Source: Neorhizobium alkalisoli | GTDB lineage: Bacteria > Pseudomonadota > Alphaproteobacteria > Rhizobiales > Rhizobiaceae | Assembly (NCBI RefSeq): GCF_002968635.1 | Contig: NZ_PVBN01000020.1 | Location: 1 to 48,738, forward strand | Length of the DNA stretch: 48,738 bases | Direction: 5' to 3' | Part shown: in pieces, positions 8,054 through 16,201 of the stretch | Position numbering within the stretch: the first letter of the stretch is position 1 | How the letters are laid out: each line of letters opens with the position of its first letter | Translations under genes and position numbers: made by a program | The notes under the pieces: model-generated | Databases searched by the model: none | What the model was told of the DNA's origin: nothing | The model's input: only the letters and a program-made list of their open reading frames with translations

Positions 8054-9039
8054 GCCTGCAGCCTCCGTTCGACGTGATGGCAAGCAACCTTGTGGTCGGG
8101 TTCCACCGCTTCAAAGCTCGGGGCGGTATGGCGACAGAGATCCGTGACAAGCGGACAGCGTGACGCGAAGGCGCAACCCGGTATGGATTCGTGTAGGCTC
8201 GGCACCTGGCCGGGAATCTCCGTCAGTCGGGACGCGGCATTGTCGTCAAGCGACGAGCCTAGCTTGGCGATTGTTGCGAGTAGACCACGAGTGTAGGGAT
8301 GAAGGGGGTGCAGGAAGAGGTCCTTCGTGGTGGCTTCCTCGACCGTCCGTCCTGCATACATCACGATTACCCGATCGGCCACATCCGCAACCACCCCGAG
8401 ATCATGCGTGATCAGAATGATTGCCGTGCCGGTGCGCTTCTGCAGATCCGCCATCAGTTCGAGGACCTGGGCCTGTATCGTCACGTCGAGTGCAGTCGTC
8501 GGCTCGTCGGCGATGAGCAGTTTCGGCTCGCAAGCCAGCGCCATCGCGATCATGACTCGTTGGCGCATGCCGCCGGACAGTTGATGCGGATACTCGTCGA
8601 TCCGTTGTTCGGCAGCAGGTATGTCCACCAGCCGCAACATTTCAATCGCTCGTGCGCGCGCCTGCGCCCGCGAGAGGTGCTGGTGCAGGATCAGCGTTTC
8701 GGCAATCTGCCTGCCGATAGTGAGGACCGGATTGAGGGACGTCATGGGCTCCTGAAAGATCATGCCGATCTCATTGCCCCTGATCTTTCGCATCTCGGCT
8801 TCGCCAAGCGAAAGAATATCCCGCCCGAGAAACTCGATCCGCCCGCTGCTGCGCGCCCTACCTCCTGCCAAAAGTCGCATGATGGACAGTGACGTCACGG
8901 ATTTGCCAGACCCGGATTCGCCGACAATTGCTATGGTCTCACCGCTCTCCAGCGTAAACGAGACGTTCTCCACGGCACGAACCGGACCGCGCTCGCCGCG
9001 GAAGTGGGTGCGCAATTCGCTGACATTGAGAATGGGCAT
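8050..9039 (-). CDS. Opp/Dpp-type ABC transporter ATP-binding protein (OppD-like)
   Basis: A 329-residue ATPase, normal for OppD/DppD. Walker A (GESGSGKS) is at about residues 40-47, the Q-loop reads GMIFQEPMTSLNPVLT, the signature is LSGGMRQRVMIAMAL and Walker B is LLIADEPTTALD. The C-terminal region carries GCAFASRCPLVTDLC, the oligopeptide-transporter domain with conserved cysteines. It overlaps the OppF-like gene by 4 bp and lies 14 bp after the OppC-like permease, so the genes form one transcription unit. It acts at the inner face of the membrane with the two permeases. Confidence 0.93.
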   Translation of the reverse strand: MPILNVSELRTHFRGERGPVRAVENVSFTLESGETIAIVGESGSGKSVTSLSIMRLLAGGRARSSGRIEFLGRDILSLGEAEMRKIRGNEIGMIFQEPMTSLNPVLTIGRQIAETLILHQHLSRAQARARAIEMLRLVDIPAAEQRIDEYPHQLSGGMRQRVMIAMALACEPKLLIADEPTTALDVTIQAQVLELMADLQKRTGTAIILITHDLGVVADVADRVIVMYAGRTVEEATTKDLFLHPLHPYTRGLLATIAKLGSSLDDNAASRLTEIPGQVPSLHESIPGCAFASRCPLVTDLCRHTAPSFEAVEPDHKVACHHVERRLQA

Positions 9040-9053
9040 TTTCTGCTCCTCCT

Positions 9054-9944
9054 TCAGATTCGGCTCGCAGCACGCGGATCAAGTGCATCGCGCAGGCCAT
9101 CCCCAAGCAAGTTGACAGCCAGCACGGTCAACGACAGGAAGACTGCCGGGAACAGAATGATGTATGGCTTGATCTGCCAGAGCATTCGGCCCTCATTCAT
9201 GATGCCGCCCCAGCTGGGGATCGACGGTGGCGTACCAGCGCCAATGAAGGACAACGCGGCTTCGGTGATCATCGCAGCCGAACAGATATAGGTCGCCTGG
9301 ACCATTATCGGACCGAGCGTGTTCGGCAAGATATGCTTCACAATGATCTTCGGCATGGAGGAACCCGATGCGATCGCACCATCGATATAGGCCTGTTCGC
9401 GGATCGAAAGCACAAGCCCGCGTACCAATCGGCTCATCCGCGGAAATTCCGCGATCGAAATCGCCAGGATCACGTTAAAAACCGAACCGCCAACCGCCGC
9501 CATGAGCGCAATTGCCAGAAGTATGGGAGGAACTGACATCAAGCCGTCCATCAGACGCATGATCACCATGTCGAGTCTTCTGTAGGCGCCTGCGGCCAGT
9601 CCGGTTACAAGCCCTAGAAATGTGGCGCACACGGCCACCGCGAAGCCCACGAGCAGTGAGACGCGCGCGCCATACACGACACGCGAAAAGAGGTCGCGCC
9701 CCAGCATGTCGGTTCCGAACCAGAACTCGGCCGTGGGTTCGCGGTTGCGTTTGATGGGAGCGATCTTGTCGGGATCGATCGTTGCGATCCACTGCGCAAA
9801 AACGGCAATCAGCACCATCAGAAACAGTATACCTCCTCCCGCGACAATAGTGGGATGGCGGCGAACGAACGTAGCGACCCTGCCGCGCCTCGGTTCCGAA
9901 GGGAAAAGATCGCCAGTCGCGATCATATTGGATTTGATCGTCAT
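9054..9944 (-). CDS. Opp/Dpp-type ABC transporter permease (OppC-like)
   Basis: A 296-residue inner-membrane permease of the BPD_transp_1 family. An N-terminal helix (TIVAGGGILFLMVLIAVFAQW) precedes the periplasmic stretch with FWFGTDMLGRDLFSRVVYGAR, typical of OppC/DppC. The EAA coupling loop appears as YIDGAIASGSSMPKIIVKHILPN. The C-terminus has LSFIGAGTPPSIPSWGGIMNEG. The ATG overlaps the stop of the OppB-like gene by one base (TGATG), which implies coupled translation. Confidence 0.92.
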   Translation of the reverse strand: MTIKSNMIATGDLFPSEPRRGRVATFVRRHPTIVAGGGILFLMVLIAVFAQWIATIDPDKIAPIKRNREPTAEFWFGTDMLGRDLFSRVVYGARVSLLVGFAVAVCATFLGLVTGLAAGAYRRLDMVIMRLMDGLMSVPPILLAIALMAAVGGSVFNVILAISIAEFPRMSRLVRGLVLSIREQAYIDGAIASGSSMPKIIVKHILPNTLGPIMVQATYICSAAMITEAALSFIGAGTPPSIPSWGGIMNEGRMLWQIKPYIILFPAVFLSLTVLAVNLLGDGLRDALDPRAASRI

Positions 9945-10885
9945 CAGTAGCGCACCCTTGGATCAAGAACGGTGTAGAGAAGGTCGATTGCCAGATTGAT
10001 CAGGACGTAGGCGACGCTAAACAGCAGGACGACACCCTGAATGACCGGATAATCGCGCCGTAGAATGGCATCGACGACAAGGCGTCCGACTCCGGGTATC
10101 GCAAAGACGGTCTCGGTGACCACGGCGCCACCTATCAGCAGGGCGATGCCGATACCGATGACTGTGACGATCGGAACCGATGCATTCTTCAGGGCGTGGA
10201 TGAAGAGAACGGGACCTTGACCAAGCCCCTTCGCGCGTGCTGTGCGAATGTAATCCTGCGACAACACGTCGATCATCGAGGTTCGTGTGATGCGTGCGAT
10301 CAACGCTATATAGACGCAGGAAAGCGCTATTGCCGGAAGGATAAGATTGGCAAGAAAGGGAGCAAAGCCTTCGGCCAGCGGGGTATAGCCTTGAACCGGC
10401 AGAAGGTCGAGCCGGATGGCGAACACCCAGCTGAGAAGATAGCCGACGACGAAAACGGGCACGGAGAAACCGAAAACGGCGACCGCCATAACAATCCTGT
10501 CGATCCAACGACCCTGATTGGCTGCCGCCAGAACGCCCATCGGAACTGCAATACAGACGGATATGATGACAGTGAGCAGCATCAACGAGAGCGTTGGCTC
10601 CAACCGTTGGCCGATGAGAGTCGTGACCGGCAACTGGGAAAAGATTGAGACACCCAGATCGCCGCGCAACGCATGGCCCAGCCAGCCGACGAAGCGAATG
10701 TAAAATGGCTGATCCAATCCCAAGGTGACGCGAATGGCATCGATCTCTGTCTGCGAGGCCTGGTCGCCCGCAATCAGCGCGGCGGGGTCGCCCGGTGCGA
10801 GATAGAGAAGGCTGAATACGAACAAGGCGATGAACAGCATCACGGGTATTGTGGACAGCAGCCGTCGACATACGAAGGTAAGCAT
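9944..10885 (-). CDS. Opp/Dpp-type ABC transporter permease (OppB-like)
   Basis: A 313-residue inner-membrane permease with the OppB/DppB pattern. The first transmembrane helix starts at the N-terminus (FVCRRLLSTIPVMLFIALFVF) and is followed by YLAPGDPAALIAG. The coupling loop is YIRTARAKGLGQGPVLFIHALKNA, and the ending FSVAYVLINLAIDLLYTVLDPRVRY is characteristic. It is the first membrane gene after the binding protein, separated from it by a hairpin. It pairs with the OppC-like protein as the translocation pore. Confidence 0.93.
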   Translation of the reverse strand: MLTFVCRRLLSTIPVMLFIALFVFSLLYLAPGDPAALIAGDQASQTEIDAIRVTLGLDQPFYIRFVGWLGHALRGDLGVSIFSQLPVTTLIGQRLEPTLSLMLLTVIISVCIAVPMGVLAAANQGRWIDRIVMAVAVFGFSVPVFVVGYLLSWVFAIRLDLLPVQGYTPLAEGFAPFLANLILPAIALSCVYIALIARITRTSMIDVLSQDYIRTARAKGLGQGPVLFIHALKNASVPIVTVIGIGIALLIGGAVVTETVFAIPGVGRLVVDAILRRDYPVIQGVVLLFSVAYVLINLAIDLLYTVLDPRVRY

Positions 10886-10918
10886 TCGAGACTCCTCGGA
10901 TCGTGGCTAGAGGTGCAC

Positions 10919-10944
10919 CCTGGGGGTCTGCACCGACCCCCAGG
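10919..10944 (-). promoter_or_regulatory. Hairpin between the binding-protein gene and the permease genes
   Basis: CCTGGGGGTC and GACCCCCAGG make a perfect, GC-rich 10-bp stem around a 6-base loop, starting 11 bp after the binding-protein stop codon. Neither strand has a strong T-run after it. In ABC operons such structures stabilise the upstream message or partly stop transcription, so that more binding protein than permease is made. The same layout occurs in two other importers in this window. Confidence 0.65.
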
Positions 10945-10954
10945 AGGAAGAATG

Positions 10955-12517
10955 TTACTTCCGCTCGACATTCCAGTAGACGGGAGCAGGGGGCGTGAGG
11001 AGTCCCGAGAGATCGTCCCGATAGGTGCGGATCTGATACTGCGTCGCGATCGGAATGTAAGGCACCGTCTCAAGCGCGCGAAGCTGGATCTTCTCGGCAA
11101 GCGCTTTGCGCTCATCGAGATTCGTCAGGTCGGCAAAGCTTGCTCGCATCGCCTCGATATCCGCGTCACAAGGCCATCCGAACCAGGCCTTTTCACAGTT
11201 CGATCGCAATCCAAGATGGCCGACCGGTTCAAGGAAATCGAGCCCCCCAGGACCGGAAATGAAGATCGACCATCCGCCGGCATCAACCGGCTCCTTGCTT
11301 GCACGACGGCTGGTGACGGTTGCCCAGTCCATCGCCTCGACCTTGGTTTTGATGCCGATTTCCTGGAGCAGCTGGTCGGCGACGGTCACAAACGCATGGA
11401 TGTTGGTATTTTCCGTCGCATCAAGCAGCACCGCCGGGGTGCCGTCGTAGCCGCTTTCGGCAACCATTTTTTTGGCCTTCTCCAGATCCGGAGAAGGGAA
11501 ACCCGCTTCGGTGTGGTACGGTGAGGAGCAGGTGTAAAAGGACTTACACGCCTTGCCCAACGACGGGTCGCTGATGACCGCCGCAAGGAAATCATCCCCA
11601 TTTACCGCGTATAGCAATGCCTCGCGCAGCTTCAAATTGTTGAATGGTGGCTGGATGGTGTTGAGACGGATCTGTTGAGCGACGCCGATATCGTCCTGTT
11701 TGGCGACCGTCACGCCCTTTGCCTCCTTGGCCAACGGTATCAGATCAGCAGAAACATCCTCATTGATGTCTATCTCACGTTTGCTAAGTGCATCGAGTGC
11801 GGTCTGCTGGTCCGGGATGATCACCCATTCGACCCGATCCATTTTTGCAACCTTGCCGCCTGCAAGACCACTCGCCGGTTCGGCGCGCGGCGTGTAGTTT
11901 GGATTTCGAGCAAAAGCGAGCTTGGCACCGGGAACCCACTCTTTGGCAAGAAACATGAATGGTCCCGACCCGGTATAGTCGGTAACCGGGGTTGTTGGTG
12001 GTGTCGCGTCAGCGACACGGGCCGGCATGATAAAAGGAACCGGCGCGCCCGCTTTCCCAAGAGCGTCGAGCACCAAACCCCAGGGTTTCGACAAGGAAAG
12101 GGTGAATGTGTGAACATCGACTTCGGCGAAGGTTGCTCCCTTGGCCATCATCTGCTGACCTAGGCTATCGTTTACGCTCCAGCGCTTCAGTGAAGAAATC
12201 ACGTCCTTGGATGTGACGGGCGCCCCGTCGCTGAATTTCAGGCCCTCGCGCAGCGTGAAACTATATGTTTTACCGTCGTCGGACGTCGTCCATTTCTCGA
12301 CCATTTGCGGCTGAATCTTCAGGTCGGCGTCCAAGGCGAACAAGGTGTCGTAGATCATGTAGCCGTAATTGCGCGCCATGGAATCCGATCCAAGCATGGG
12401 ATCGAGGGCCTTGACGTCGCCCGACGGCTTGATGCGCAGTACAGACTCAGCGGATGCAGCACCTGCAAACGCCACGCTTGCCGCCAGAAGGCTGGCGGCC
12501 AAAAGATGTAACTTCAT
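10955..12517 (-). CDS. Opp/Dpp-type ABC transporter substrate-binding protein
   Basis: A 520-residue periplasmic binding protein of the SBP_bac_5 family. It has a clear Sec signal peptide (LLAASLLAASVAFAGAASAES, cleavage near residue 23). Typical segments are LDPMLGSDSMARNYGYMIYDTLF, KWTTSDDGKTYSFTLREGLKFSDG, LREALLYAVN and PYIPIATQYQIRTYR. Family members bind peptides, nickel, glycosides or opines. The linked carboxylesterase and ROK regulator point away from plain peptides and towards a sugar-containing ester, but this is inference. GGGAGG precedes the ATG. It lies 21 bp after the ROK gene on the same strand, so the two are probably co-transcribed. Confidence 0.92.
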   Translation of the reverse strand: MKLHLLAASLLAASVAFAGAASAESVLRIKPSGDVKALDPMLGSDSMARNYGYMIYDTLFALDADLKIQPQMVEKWTTSDDGKTYSFTLREGLKFSDGAPVTSKDVISSLKRWSVNDSLGQQMMAKGATFAEVDVHTFTLSLSKPWGLVLDALGKAGAPVPFIMPARVADATPPTTPVTDYTGSGPFMFLAKEWVPGAKLAFARNPNYTPRAEPASGLAGGKVAKMDRVEWVIIPDQQTALDALSKREIDINEDVSADLIPLAKEAKGVTVAKQDDIGVAQQIRLNTIQPPFNNLKLREALLYAVNGDDFLAAVISDPSLGKACKSFYTCSSPYHTEAGFPSPDLEKAKKMVAESGYDGTPAVLLDATENTNIHAFVTVADQLLQEIGIKTKVEAMDWATVTSRRASKEPVDAGGWSIFISGPGGLDFLEPVGHLGLRSNCEKAWFGWPCDADIEAMRASFADLTNLDERKALAEKIQLRALETVPYIPIATQYQIRTYRDDLSGLLTPPAPVYWNVERK

Positions 12518-12538
12518 ATGTAGTCCTCCCGTTTGAAG

Positions 12539-13735
12539 TTAATACTGAGCTCCGGCACTGTTCCCGGCAGCGGTATTTTTCACCATTGCAACCTGTGACG
12601 ATGTTCCTCCACGGCGCAGATACGCAAAGGTCGCAAGAGCCAGGGCCGAAGAAGGCTCCCGACCCAATTCCGATTCAACCAGTCGCAATTCGACATCGTC
12701 GGCTCCACCGAACAGCGAGGCGTCTATGCCCTTGCGAATGGCGGCAATACTTTTGCTTCCGAGACCCACGGGCCATCCACCGACCAGGACACGACGGGTC
12801 TGGACGATGTTCAGCGCATTGCCGATGGTAAGACCCAAGCGGGCCAGGCGCTCGCCAAGCTCTGCTTCTGCTTTTGCCGCGATGGGAATGCGCTCGGGCC
12901 ACTTGTCGCCGAGGTCCAGAATAGCGACCTCTTCAACCTTCAGGCACGGCGCAATAGCGGCAGTGGAAAGATAGGTTTCGACGCAACCGAAATTGCCGCA
13001 GCGACACTTGGGGCCCTTCGGGTCGAAGACCATATGCCCGATCTCGCAGGGCGTAACCTCGCCGCTCTCAGCAAACTCATCGACGACGGCAGCTGCCACG
13101 CCATGGCCGACGAACACATAAAAACTAGGGCTTCCGAGATGGCCGATCCGCATTCGCGTACGGTGGGCAATCGCCCGCGCGGCAATCGAGTTGGCAATCT
13201 CGACCGCCACGTCTGGAAATACATGCTCCAGGCTCTTGAGCAAATTCTCCGCATTAAGTGGTATTATCGGGTTCGTGACGCGGCCGGCGCCATATCCGGG
13301 GAGGGCGACGGCAATCTGTTCGAGTTGCGTGCCGTATCTGGCGCAGCCGCTGGCCAGCGCGCCTACAGCCTTTGACATGGCGTCTTTTACCACCCGTGGA
13401 TCCGCGCCATCAACGAGGGTGAGACGCTCGACGAATATCGGCACACCGGTTAACGCCGCCACGCCGACGTGAATGGAATTGTTGGAGACCTCGATCGCGC
13501 CGACATGTTTATTTTTACTTAGTGTAAAAAATGCACTCGGCCCTCCTTGGTAGGGCGCAGTATGGCGCGACTCGGCGATCACGTCTTCCGACTTCAGTTC
13601 GGCAACGATCCGGGAGATGCTTGCGTCAGTTAGCGCGAGATCCACGGCCAAATTCGGCCTATATGTACCACCATTGCACCAAATATAGTTGAGGATGGCC
13701 GCACGGGTTTCGCGTCGACTACGGTTCGGCTTCAA
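12539..13735 (-). CDS. ROK family transcriptional regulator
   Basis: A 398-residue NagC/XylR-type regulator. The N-terminal winged HTH (residues about 8-60, with RPNLAVDLALTDASISRIV) is followed by a ROK sugar-kinase-like domain with the zinc-binding pattern CRCGNFGCVETYLS. ROK regulators bind sugars or sugar phosphates. It is the first gene of the minus-strand importer operon, which suggests that it regulates itself together with the importer. A strong palindrome lies 22 bp before its start codon and a near copy lies inside its own coding region. The DNA-binding part is present, so it is a regulator and not a kinase. Confidence 0.92.
   Translation of the reverse strand: MKPNRSRRETRAAILNYIWCNGGTYRPNLAVDLALTDASISRIVAELKSEDVIAESRHTAPYQGGPSAFFTLSKNKHVGAIEVSNNSIHVGVAALTGVPIFVERLTLVDGADPRVVKDAMSKAVGALASGCARYGTQLEQIAVALPGYGAGRVTNPIIPLNAENLLKSLEHVFPDVAVEIANSIAARAIAHRTRMRIGHLGSPSFYVFVGHGVAAAVVDEFAESGEVTPCEIGHMVFDPKGPKCRCGNFGCVETYLSTAAIAPCLKVEEVAILDLGDKWPERIPIAAKAEAELGERLARLGLTIGNALNIVQTRRVLVGGWPVGLGSKSIAAIRKGIDASLFGGADDVELRLVESELGREPSSALALATFAYLRRGGTSSQVAMVKNTAAGNSAGAQY
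13512..13530. promoter_or_regulatory. Second copy of the ROK-operator palindrome, inside the ROK gene
   Basis: TTTTTAC and GTAAAAA form a perfect 7-bp inverted repeat around the spacer TTAGT, with ATTTTTAC before and AAATG after. The upstream site has the same arms around ATAGT. It falls in codons for TLSKNK at about residues 69-74 of the ROK protein, where an A/T-rich palindrome is not expected by chance in this GC-rich gene. The centre-to-centre distance to the upstream copy is about 250 bp, so one regulator could bridge both by looping. Confidence 0.6.
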
Positions 13736-13756
13736 CGTATCTCCTCCCTAGAGACG

Positions 13757-13785
13757 TCTCATTTTTACATAGTGTAAAAATGAGA
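13757..13785. promoter_or_regulatory. Perfect 12-bp-arm palindrome, candidate operator of the ROK regulator
   Basis: TCTCATTTTTAC and GTAAAAATGAGA are exact reverse complements around the 5-bp spacer ATAGT. The site ends 22 bp upstream of the ROK start codon, in the promoter region of the ROK-opp-esterase operon. AT-rich palindromes of this form are typical of NagC/XylR-type operators. A second copy of the core occurs inside the ROK gene. The regulator assignment is inferred from position. Confidence 0.7.
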
Positions 13786-14544
13786 TAATCGTAAACGGAA
13801 CCGACTGTCAACTGTGTTATCGCACCGGCCTAGCTAGTCAGTCCGGGCACTGGCGGAAAAGTCGGAAAGCTTCTAATAACGCGGCTGATCGGGTGGGTGA
13901 GGTTCCCCAGGATCTCTCCGCAGGCATCCCGATCCTTCCTCGTCGCCGTCGGGGGAAGAAATTTCACACCAGCAGAACACCCACGCCAGACGCCTCCTGA
14001 GGGGGCGGCATCATCTCGGAACAAGGGGGCGACTATTTTTCGGAATGGGGGGCGGATTGCCTCGGAATTTGCATGCTACACTCCAGAAGTAGCGAAAACA
14101 GAGGGGCCAGGAACAACGAGGGCAGGAGACGGACGACGAGCGAACGGACTCACTATATCGCCGTGATCGCCGGCGACTGTATCGCATGGAAATCATGCTT
14201 GAGGGACCCAGTGTACTGAAAGCGAAGTCACATCAACCACGGCTTCCGGCTCAAGCAGAAATGGCAGGGGCGATCACTGATCGTTGCAGTAGGGTGCGCC
14301 TCAAATCGTCCAACTCGACGGGTGATTAAACAAGCCCTCATGGCACTCAAATTGCTACGGTGGTTATGCATTTCGCGCATACCACTCCGCAAAGTTGGTA
14401 TTTTCCTAACAGATGCAGACCTGCGATAGTCTTTAGAACAATTGGCATCTAGCCGCATAATGGGAACAAGGTTTTTGCGAGATTGCGGGCACTCTGTGCT
14501 CCTGCCTACGCAAGAAGTACTAATCTAAACTGAAGGAGGATCCT
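13786..14544. other. Long intergenic region with three tandem IS21-end-like repeats
   Basis: About 760 bp without a convincing gene. At 14001-14070 there are three tandem units of 22-24 bp, each starting with GGGGGC and carrying CGGAA near its end (CGGAA at 14017, 14041 and 14063). I associate this pattern with the terminal repeats upstream of istA in rhizobial IS21-family elements. No IstA or IstB reading frame follows, so at most a stranded end remains. From about 14220 onward the DNA is the leader of the amino acid-type ABC operon and holds the palindrome described separately. The rest is unassigned. Confidence 0.4.
14365..14381. promoter_or_regulatory. Palindrome of LysR type (T-N11-A) upstream of the amino acid ABC operon
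   Basis: TATGC and GCATA form a perfect 5-bp inverted repeat around 7 bases, and the T-N11-A rule of LysR-type binding sites is satisfied. It lies about 165 bp before the start codon of the binding-protein gene, with no other gene between. A LysR regulator is encoded at the far end of the same cluster (20130-21032). The arms are short, so a chance occurrence is possible. Confidence 0.35.
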
Positions 14545-15405
14545 ATGAAGCATGTCACTCACCGCGTCATCCTGAAAGGGATTGCAATACTTTCTAGCGC
14601 CGTCTGTCTGTTGACGGTGACTGGGGTTGTTGCGAAGGCCGATGATCAACTGACCGAAATCATCAAGCGCGGAACCCTGCGCGTTGGTGTTCAAGGTGCC
14701 TTTAAACCATGGTCTTTCCCGCAGACAGATGGGACGATGACAGGCATCGAAGTGGATCTCGCTGGGGATGTGGCTGCGAAGCTCGGTGTGAAGCTGGAGC
14801 CGATCATCATCACATCGGCAAACCGTATCCAGTTCTTAGAGCAAGGTAAGGTCGATCTTCTTATCGCCGGGATGTACGACACGGCCGAGCGACGCAAGAT
14901 CGTCGGGATCATCGAGCCATCATATTGGGCGTCCGGACCTACGTTGATGGCCAAAAAAGGCGTAATTAAAGATTGGAAGGGGATTGAGGGCAAGCCTGTC
15001 TGCGCCAAGCAGGGTGTCGTCTATAACAAGAGAGTCGAACAGGAATACAAGGCACGCATCGTCGCGTTCACAGGTAACTCTGAAGGCAAAGAAGCCCTGC
15101 GTTCGGGGAAATGTGTCGCATGGCTCTATGACGATGTCGGCATCCTGGCCGACCTCGAACTACCTGAGTGGGCCGACTACGAGATGCCTGTCCCTGTACT
15201 TTACAACAACCCATGGGGCGCTGCTGTTCCGATCGATCAGATAGACAAACCGTGGGGCGTCTTTATGTCGGGGATCGCGTATCGCTGGCAGGCGGCGGGG
15301 AAACTTCTCGAGCTCGAAAAGGCCTATAAGCTGAAGCCGTCTGACTGGTTCAGCCAGCAAAACGCCAAGCACGCCTGGGATAAATCATATCTTGGTGGGC
15401 AATAG
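14545..15405 (+). CDS. Polar amino acid-type ABC transporter substrate-binding protein
   Basis: A 286-residue periplasmic binding protein of the SBP_bac_3 family. A signal peptide (ILKGIAILSSAVCLLTVTGVVAKA) ends near residue 32, and the mature part opens with IIKRGTLRVGVQGAFKPWSF, the family start. GMYDTAERRKIVGIIEPSYW and KPVCAKQGVVYNKRVEQ are typical lobe segments. AAGGAGGA precedes the ATG. It heads a cluster of two permeases, an ATPase and a TMADH-like oxidoreductase. The ligand is probably an amino acid or an N-methylated amino acid derivative, inferred from the linked oxidoreductase. Confidence 0.9.
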   Translation: MKHVTHRVILKGIAILSSAVCLLTVTGVVAKADDQLTEIIKRGTLRVGVQGAFKPWSFPQTDGTMTGIEVDLAGDVAAKLGVKLEPIIITSANRIQFLEQGKVDLLIAGMYDTAERRKIVGIIEPSYWASGPTLMAKKGVIKDWKGIEGKPVCAKQGVVYNKRVEQEYKARIVAFTGNSEGKEALRSGKCVAWLYDDVGILADLELPEWADYEMPVPVLYNNPWGAAVPIDQIDKPWGVFMSGIAYRWQAAGKLLELEKAYKLKPSDWFSQQNAKHAWDKSYLGGQ

Positions 15406-15454
15406 GTTTCGTGCACCTTAAGCTCAAGGGCTGGACCGTCGATCGGAGGTGGGT

Positions 15455-16201
15455 ATGGAAAACGCCATCAGTGATTTTTTTAAAGAGCTCGACGAGAAAG
15501 TCGGGCTGAATTTCAACATCTTCTATGATCAGTACGAATTCAGCCGTTTCTTGAATGGTGCCGCTAACTCGCTGGAGCTCATGTTTTGGGTGATTAGCGT
15601 TTCGATCGGATTGGGAATCATCGGTGCCTCTGCCCAATCGATCGGGCCCCGATGGCTCAAGAACATAATTGGCGCATATGTTCAAATTTTCAGAAACACG
15701 CCGCCGATGGTCCAGCTCCTGTTCTTTTACTTTGGTTTGGGCAACCTTACACCTCAGGTTGATATGGGCGGCTACACTGAGCCGCTCATCTCCTCATTCA
15801 CATGGGCCGTGATCGCCCTTGGCATATTTGGCGGGGCCTATAACGTCGAGATCTTTCGATCCGGTATTGATGCTGTTCCTAAACAGACCAGAGAAGCGTG
15901 CGAAAGCCTCTGCCTGTCGAAAATGCAAACGAACGTTCACGTCATTCTCCCGCTGGCGCTCAGGATAAGCCTCCCCGCCCTCGCAGCGAATGTCGTGAGC
16001 TTGGCGAAAACCACCTCGCTTGCTTATGTCATATCCGTCCCTGAAATGACCTACGTTCTTAACCAGGTCTGGTCGGACAGTATGAACGTGCCGGAGATGA
16101 TCCTTGTCCTGTTCCTCTTCTATGTCGTTGTCGTTGCAGCGATCGGGGCCATCTTCACGTTTATCGAAAAGCGCACGAGCATACCGGGATTTGGCCAATG
16201 A
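15455..16201 (+). CDS. Polar amino acid-type ABC transporter permease (HisM/GlnP-like)
   Basis: A 248-residue inner-membrane permease. Near residue 75 is FRNTPPMVQLLFFYFGL, the signature of the His/Glu/Gln/Arg permease family. The coupling loop follows as IDAVPKQTREACESLCLSKMQTN before ILPLALRISLPALAANVVSLAKTTSLAY. I start at the ATG at 15455 because GGAGG ends 5 bases upstream; the GTG at 15449 is part of that site. It lies 49 bp after the binding-protein gene and overlaps the next permease by 4 bp (ATGA). Confidence 0.9.
   Translation: MENAISDFFKELDEKVGLNFNIFYDQYEFSRFLNGAANSLELMFWVISVSIGLGIIGASAQSIGPRWLKNIIGAYVQIFRNTPPMVQLLFFYFGLGNLTPQVDMGGYTEPLISSFTWAVIALGIFGGAYNVEIFRSGIDAVPKQTREACESLCLSKMQTNVHVILPLALRISLPALAANVVSLAKTTSLAYVISVPEMTYVLNQVWSDSMNVPEMILVLFLFYVVVVAAIGAIFTFIEKRTSIPGFGQ

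Noticed and set aside
11530..11549. GTGTAA-N6-TTACAC inverted repeat inside the Opp-type binding-protein gene, resembling the ROK site
   Set aside because: It lacks the poly-A/T arms of the ROK palindromes and lies deep in a coding region; probably chance.
14091..14213. Short frame reading HYIAVIAGDCIAWKS, reminiscent of SatD-type starts
   Set aside because: About 20 residues before a stop, no start codon with a binding site and no continuation in another frame.
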